Part shown: positions 35,985 to 37,802 of the stretch, in pieces
How positions within the stretch are numbered: position 1 is the first letter of the stretch
Layout: each line of letters starts with the position of its first letter
Assembly: GCA_946480915.1 (NCBI GenBank)
Contig: CAMLLO010000042.1
Coordinates: 1-37,802 of the forward strand
Reading direction: 5' to 3'
DNA length: 37,802 nt
From: an uncultured Sphingobacteriaceae bacterium
Lineage (GTDB): Bacteria > Bacteroidota > Bacteroidia > Sphingobacteriales > Sphingobacteriaceae
The notes under the pieces: generated by a model
The model's input: only the letters and a program-made list of their open reading frames with translations
Databases searched by the model: none
Told to the model about the DNA's origin: nothing
Translations under genes and position numbers: made by a program

Positions 35985-35992
35985 CAAAGGTA
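35985..35992 (-). promoter_or_regulatory. -7 box (TACCTTTG) of the DEAD-box helicase gene
   Basis: On the minus strand TACCTTTG followed by CGGC, a perfect TAnnTTTG match identical over 12 bases to the gcvP promoter region at 13707-13718. Confidence 0.6.
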
Positions 35993-36054
35993 CGGTTTAT
36001 TTCTCAAGGAAGTTTTTCTAAATTTAAAAACGGGAATTTTTAGAAAAGCAAGGC

Positions 36055-36192
36055 TCAGGTTTCATTGATTCTGCGGCCCTGCCATTTGCTCATACTGCGC
36101 AAGGCATTAGCCACAGGCCAGTATCCGCGTCTGTCAGGTTTAGAAATATTTGTATCGTTTTCGTAGGAATAAGCTTCGACAACTTTTAGAAA
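36055..36192 (-). pseudogene. C-terminal fragment of an unidentified gene
   Basis: Between the helicase promoter region and the lipocalin-like remnant, a minus-strand frame of ~45 codons reads coherently to TGA at 36055-36057: K-V-V-E-A-Y-S-Y-E-N-D, S-K-P-D-R-R-G-Y-W-P-V-A-N-A-L and S-K-W-Q-G-R-R-I-N-E-T. It has no start of its own. It begins at the palindrome that ends copy B of the lipocalin-like gene and is in a different frame from it, so it looks like the tail of another gene joined at that point. Family not recognised. Confidence 0.45.
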
Positions 36193-36204
36193 GTTGTCGA
36201 AGCT
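36172..36204. repeat. perfect 15-bp palindrome, 3-base loop
   Basis: AGCTTCGACAACTTT, spacer TAG, AAAGTTGTCGAAGCT. It lies inside the reading frame of lipocalin-like copy B and supplies its stop codon; similarity to copy A ends where the palindrome begins. No T-tract follows, so a terminator is not the obvious reading. Confidence 0.8.
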
Positions 36205-36440
36205 CTATCTTCAATAAAATCGGCATCATCGAAATCAACAGTAGAAGATCCTCCGGACCTAACAGTGCCGTTATTTTGAAAATAGCTTTGCTCATACTTT
36301 TTCTGATTCCATTTTCCGACAATGGAATCTTGTACAGCTACGATTTTCTGATCGCTTTCTGCGCTATCAGTCTTTTCACATCCCCATAAAACAGTTAGGA
36401 AAATTAGGATTGCGATTAATTGAGTAAGGTTTCTGTTTAT
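36186..36440 (-). pseudogene. truncated lipocalin-like lipoprotein gene, copy B
   Basis: Minus-strand remnant encoding a lipoprotein signal (L-I-A-I-L-I-F-L-T-V-L-W-G-C, Cys lipidation site) and a mature start Q-D-S-I-V-G-K-W-N-Q-K-K-Y-E-Q-S-Y-F. It is nearly identical to copy A from V-Q-D-S-I-V-G-K-W through S-S-T-V-D-F-D, then breaks off at D-A-D-F-I-E and ends after D-R-A-S-T-T-F in the palindrome at 36172-36204. About 60-70 C-terminal residues present in copy A are missing. No ATG or GTG precedes the signal; the frame begins near an ATA after an upstream TAA. The G-K-W start resembles lipocalin-like small lipoproteins of Bacteroidota. Confidence 0.7.
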
Positions 36441-36605
36441 GATTTTTTTATGTTATTGGCTTTTGCGTTTTAGTACTTTAATAATTTTTTTTGGGTCTTT
36501 TGTATTTGCATATTGATGTATTCACACCAGACAAGCCTGTGCCAACGTGCGTAAAGCTTGTTCATTAAAATTGTGGTAAGGTTGTAGGTAAAGATCTCTT
36601 ACTTT
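36441..36605. other. spacer between the two lipocalin-like copies
   Basis: 165 AT-rich bases with no open frame of note. ACAAGC (36530-36535) and GCTTGT (36556-36561) form a weak inverted repeat. Parts near 36441-36480 resemble the stretch upstream of copy A (poly-A/T tract, then cgtttta-like sequence), consistent with a tandem duplication that included some upstream sequence. Confidence 0.4.
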
Positions 36606-37038
36606 TTATAAGTCAATAGTGTTTCGTAACGGTAATTCTCCGAATGATAAGGTAGTATAAAACAGCTGCAAGTCTGTAGCGGTTAACTGTTTGATGTAGA
36701 AGTCGCGGGTACCTGTGGCAGTTGCCAGCCCGGTTACAGTGATTTTATCTTTTGCTCTTGTATATTTTGCAGTTACCGATCCGTTCTTGTAGGTACCCAT
36801 CGGCTTTGAACTCGACAAAATCAGTCTCGTCGAAATCGACAGTTGAAGATCCTCCGGACCTAACAGTACCGTTGTTTTGAAAGTAACTTTGCTCATAGTT
36901 TTTCTGAAACCATTTGCCGACAATGGAATCTTGGGCGGCAACTACAGTCTCCTCCTTTTCAGTATTTTCATTTTTCTCACATCCCCAGAAAATGGTAAGG
37001 GAGGTAAGGAGGAGGATTAATCGGAGTAGGTTTTTTAT
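36606..37038 (-). pseudogene. frameshifted lipocalin-like lipoprotein gene, copy A
   Basis: Minus-strand gene in two frames. The first gives a lipoprotein signal (L-L-R-L-I-L-L-L-T-S-L-T-I-F-W-G-C), then Q-D-S-I-V-G-K-W-F-Q-K-N-Y-E-Q-S-Y-F and D-F-V-E-F-K-A-D-G. Near 36796-36798 the frame shifts: reading GG for GGG gives the smooth continuation D-G-T-Y-K-N-G-S-V-T-A-K-Y-T and on to L-P-L-R-N-T-I-D-L, stop at 36606. The rebuilt protein of about 144 residues has the G-K-W and F-x-x-D-G-T pattern of lipocalin-like domains. As in copy B no ATG precedes the signal (ATA at 37038); a far-upstream ATG at 37185 would add 50 implausible residues and run through the neighbouring gene. A sequencing error at the G-run is possible. 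Confidence 0.72.
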
Positions 37039-37123
37039 TTGGGTTATTTTTTTTGATTTTCGAGCTTTACATAGTAGTATTACGTTTGTCTGTACATGCA
37101 CCTTACGCATTTGCTGACATGAG

Positions 37124-37602
37124 CTAGGATTCCTGCAAAGGGATAAACTCAGATTTGAAATCTTCGAAAATAGATAATAGCTCACTCGCTATTTCCCTAA
37201 ATTGGTCATAGCTTATAAAGCTCGGAGCTGTAATCTCAGCATCCATATTGTTAATTAAACGTCTGTATATGAATCCCCACTTACTATCAAAATCAATCGG
37301 TTTCCTTCCACAAACACGGTGAAATAATTGACAACTACTCCATGCTTTAGATTAAAATTTAATCGAAAAGTATAACGGCCTTCTTCCACATTTATAACAT
37401 AATCCTGTTCAAGGCCAGAATATTTTGCAGAATATCCTAACTCCTGAAAAATGGAGAGAATATTTTTTTTGTCATTTTTCTTCTGCAATAAGTCAAAATT
37501 ACTTTCGCTAAACCGTAAGGAAACATCCTTATATCTTTTGGGAAAGTCTGCTTTGATAAAAGCTACTTGGACGTCAAACTGATATTTTTCCATATTTTTC
37601 AT
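37124..37602 (-). pseudogene. frameshifted small gene (~159 aa), possible immunity-type protein
   Basis: The first part (ATG 37602, M-K-N-M-E-K-Y-Q-F-D-V-Q) reads 115 codons to a stop at 37255. A one-base shift near 37299-37308 (GTGGAAGG-AAACCG) opens a coherent continuation, V-E-G then KPIDFDSKWGFIYRR, M-D-A-E-I-T-A-P-S-F and F-K-S-E-F-I-P-L-Q-E-S, ending at TAG 37124-37126. The 479-base span is one base short of 160 codons, which fits a single deletion. The product is soluble with no signal. It starts two bases after the stop of an upstream minus-strand gene, a placement typical of immunity or small partner genes behind toxin-like tails, but no family is recognised. A sequencing error could also explain it. 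Confidence 0.65.
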
Positions 37603-37604
37603 AC

Positions 37605-37778
37605 CTATTCAGCTCTAAAGGAAATTTCAATTGATGGGACGTGATCTCTGGCAATCTTTTTATATTCTTCAATCTTGCTAAAAGATTGGTTTGAAGCAGG
37701 AATTTCTAAAACGAACTCGCCTTGAAGGGTCTCGCCAATTTTTCCCTCCCTCGCTGGCGCACGCGTGTCGCGTGTGCA
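37605..37778 (-). pseudogene. C-terminal tail of an upstream gene, broken or cut
   Basis: A minus-strand frame without a start codon: it follows TGA at 37779-37781 and reads T-R-D-T-R-A-P-A-R-E-G-K-I-G-E-T-L-Q-G-E-F-V-L-E-I-P-A to the stop at 37605. A different frame entering from the window edge (S-I-H-E-W-C-D-A-H-A) would join it if two bases were added in the CG-rich stretch 37757-37775, so a second frameshift is possible. The stretch holds a CACGCG-ACA-CGCGTG inverted repeat. The parent gene lies beyond the window; a surface or RHS-like protein is only a guess. Confidence 0.4.
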
Positions 37779-37802
37779 TCACACCATTCATGAATACTAA
37801 AT

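Noticed and set aside
36055..36440. Insertion sequence disrupting copy B
   Set aside because: Only a 33-base palindrome is present; no transposase, terminal repeats or target duplication could be identified.
36530..36561. attC-like or integron site suggested by the ACAAGC / GCTTGT arms
   Set aside because: No consensus attC core sites and no integrase; arms are only six bases.
37039..37185. Upstream ATG that would extend lipocalin-like copy A by about 50 residues
   Set aside because: The added segment is not signal-like and overlaps the C-terminal coding part of the frameshifted neighbour gene.

Overview
The window looks like a chromosomal segment of a Bacteroidota bacterium, most probably family Sphingobacteriaceae (Pedobacter-like). 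The signs are Bacteroidota-only families (a DUF1599 protein, a BT_3928-type DoxX/thioredoxin-like protein, a DUF5686 outer-membrane protein), TAnnTTTG-type -7 boxes in front of several genes, weak or absent Shine-Dalgarno sequences, several TTG/GTG starts, and a moderately AT-rich composition. Genus is inference only. I saw no tRNA, rRNA, CRISPR array, insertion sequence, integrase or prophage.

Layout. 1-1603 (-): folP and a window-cut diadenylate cyclase (cdaA). 1655-4309 (+): a tight four-gene operon (DUF1599 protein, DoxX-like membrane protein, DinB-like protein, aroK). 4297-6670 (-): rlmD-like RNA methyltransferase, a conserved unknown, a PyrR-like phosphoribosyltransferase. 6810-8842 (-): pheS, a degenerate Rieske-like lipoprotein, a TetR regulator. 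9131-16626 (+): DUF5686 protein, trhO, pdxJ, gcvP, with an unusual repeat field between trhO and pdxJ. 16704-19425 (-): carbonic anhydrase, SulP anion transporter and a small secreted or anchored protein, a likely bicarbonate module. 19586-25858 (+): acyl-CoA carboxylase beta subunit, ABC exporter, sucD, a TPM-domain lipoprotein and an MFS transporter. 25900-31561 (-): a small unknown and two unrelated aconitases (mitochondrial-type acn, then acnB), with a decayed acn fragment just upstream of acnB. 31998-35946: polysaccharide deacetylase, gpsA, a YtxH-like protein and a DEAD-box RNA helicase. 36055-37802 (-): a run of broken genes.

Functionally the window is mostly core metabolism and information processing. 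Two aconitases, succinyl-CoA ligase and an acyl-CoA carboxylase together point to an active oxidative TCA cycle with propionyl-/methylmalonyl-CoA metabolism. Others serve folate, PLP, shikimate and one-carbon (glycine cleavage) pathways, rRNA/tRNA modification, c-di-AMP signalling and CO2/bicarbonate handling. I did not find an intact new defence or biosynthetic system. The observations most worth a second look are the acn relic abutting acnB; the gene graveyard at the right end (two near-identical broken lipocalin-like lipoprotein genes, one ending in a perfect 15-bp palindrome, next to a frameshifted small gene and a broken upstream tail); the inverted GACTA/TAGTC repeat field that supplies the last codons of trhO and the first codons of pdxJ; and a dispersed 34-bp hairpin found at two places about 19 kb apart.
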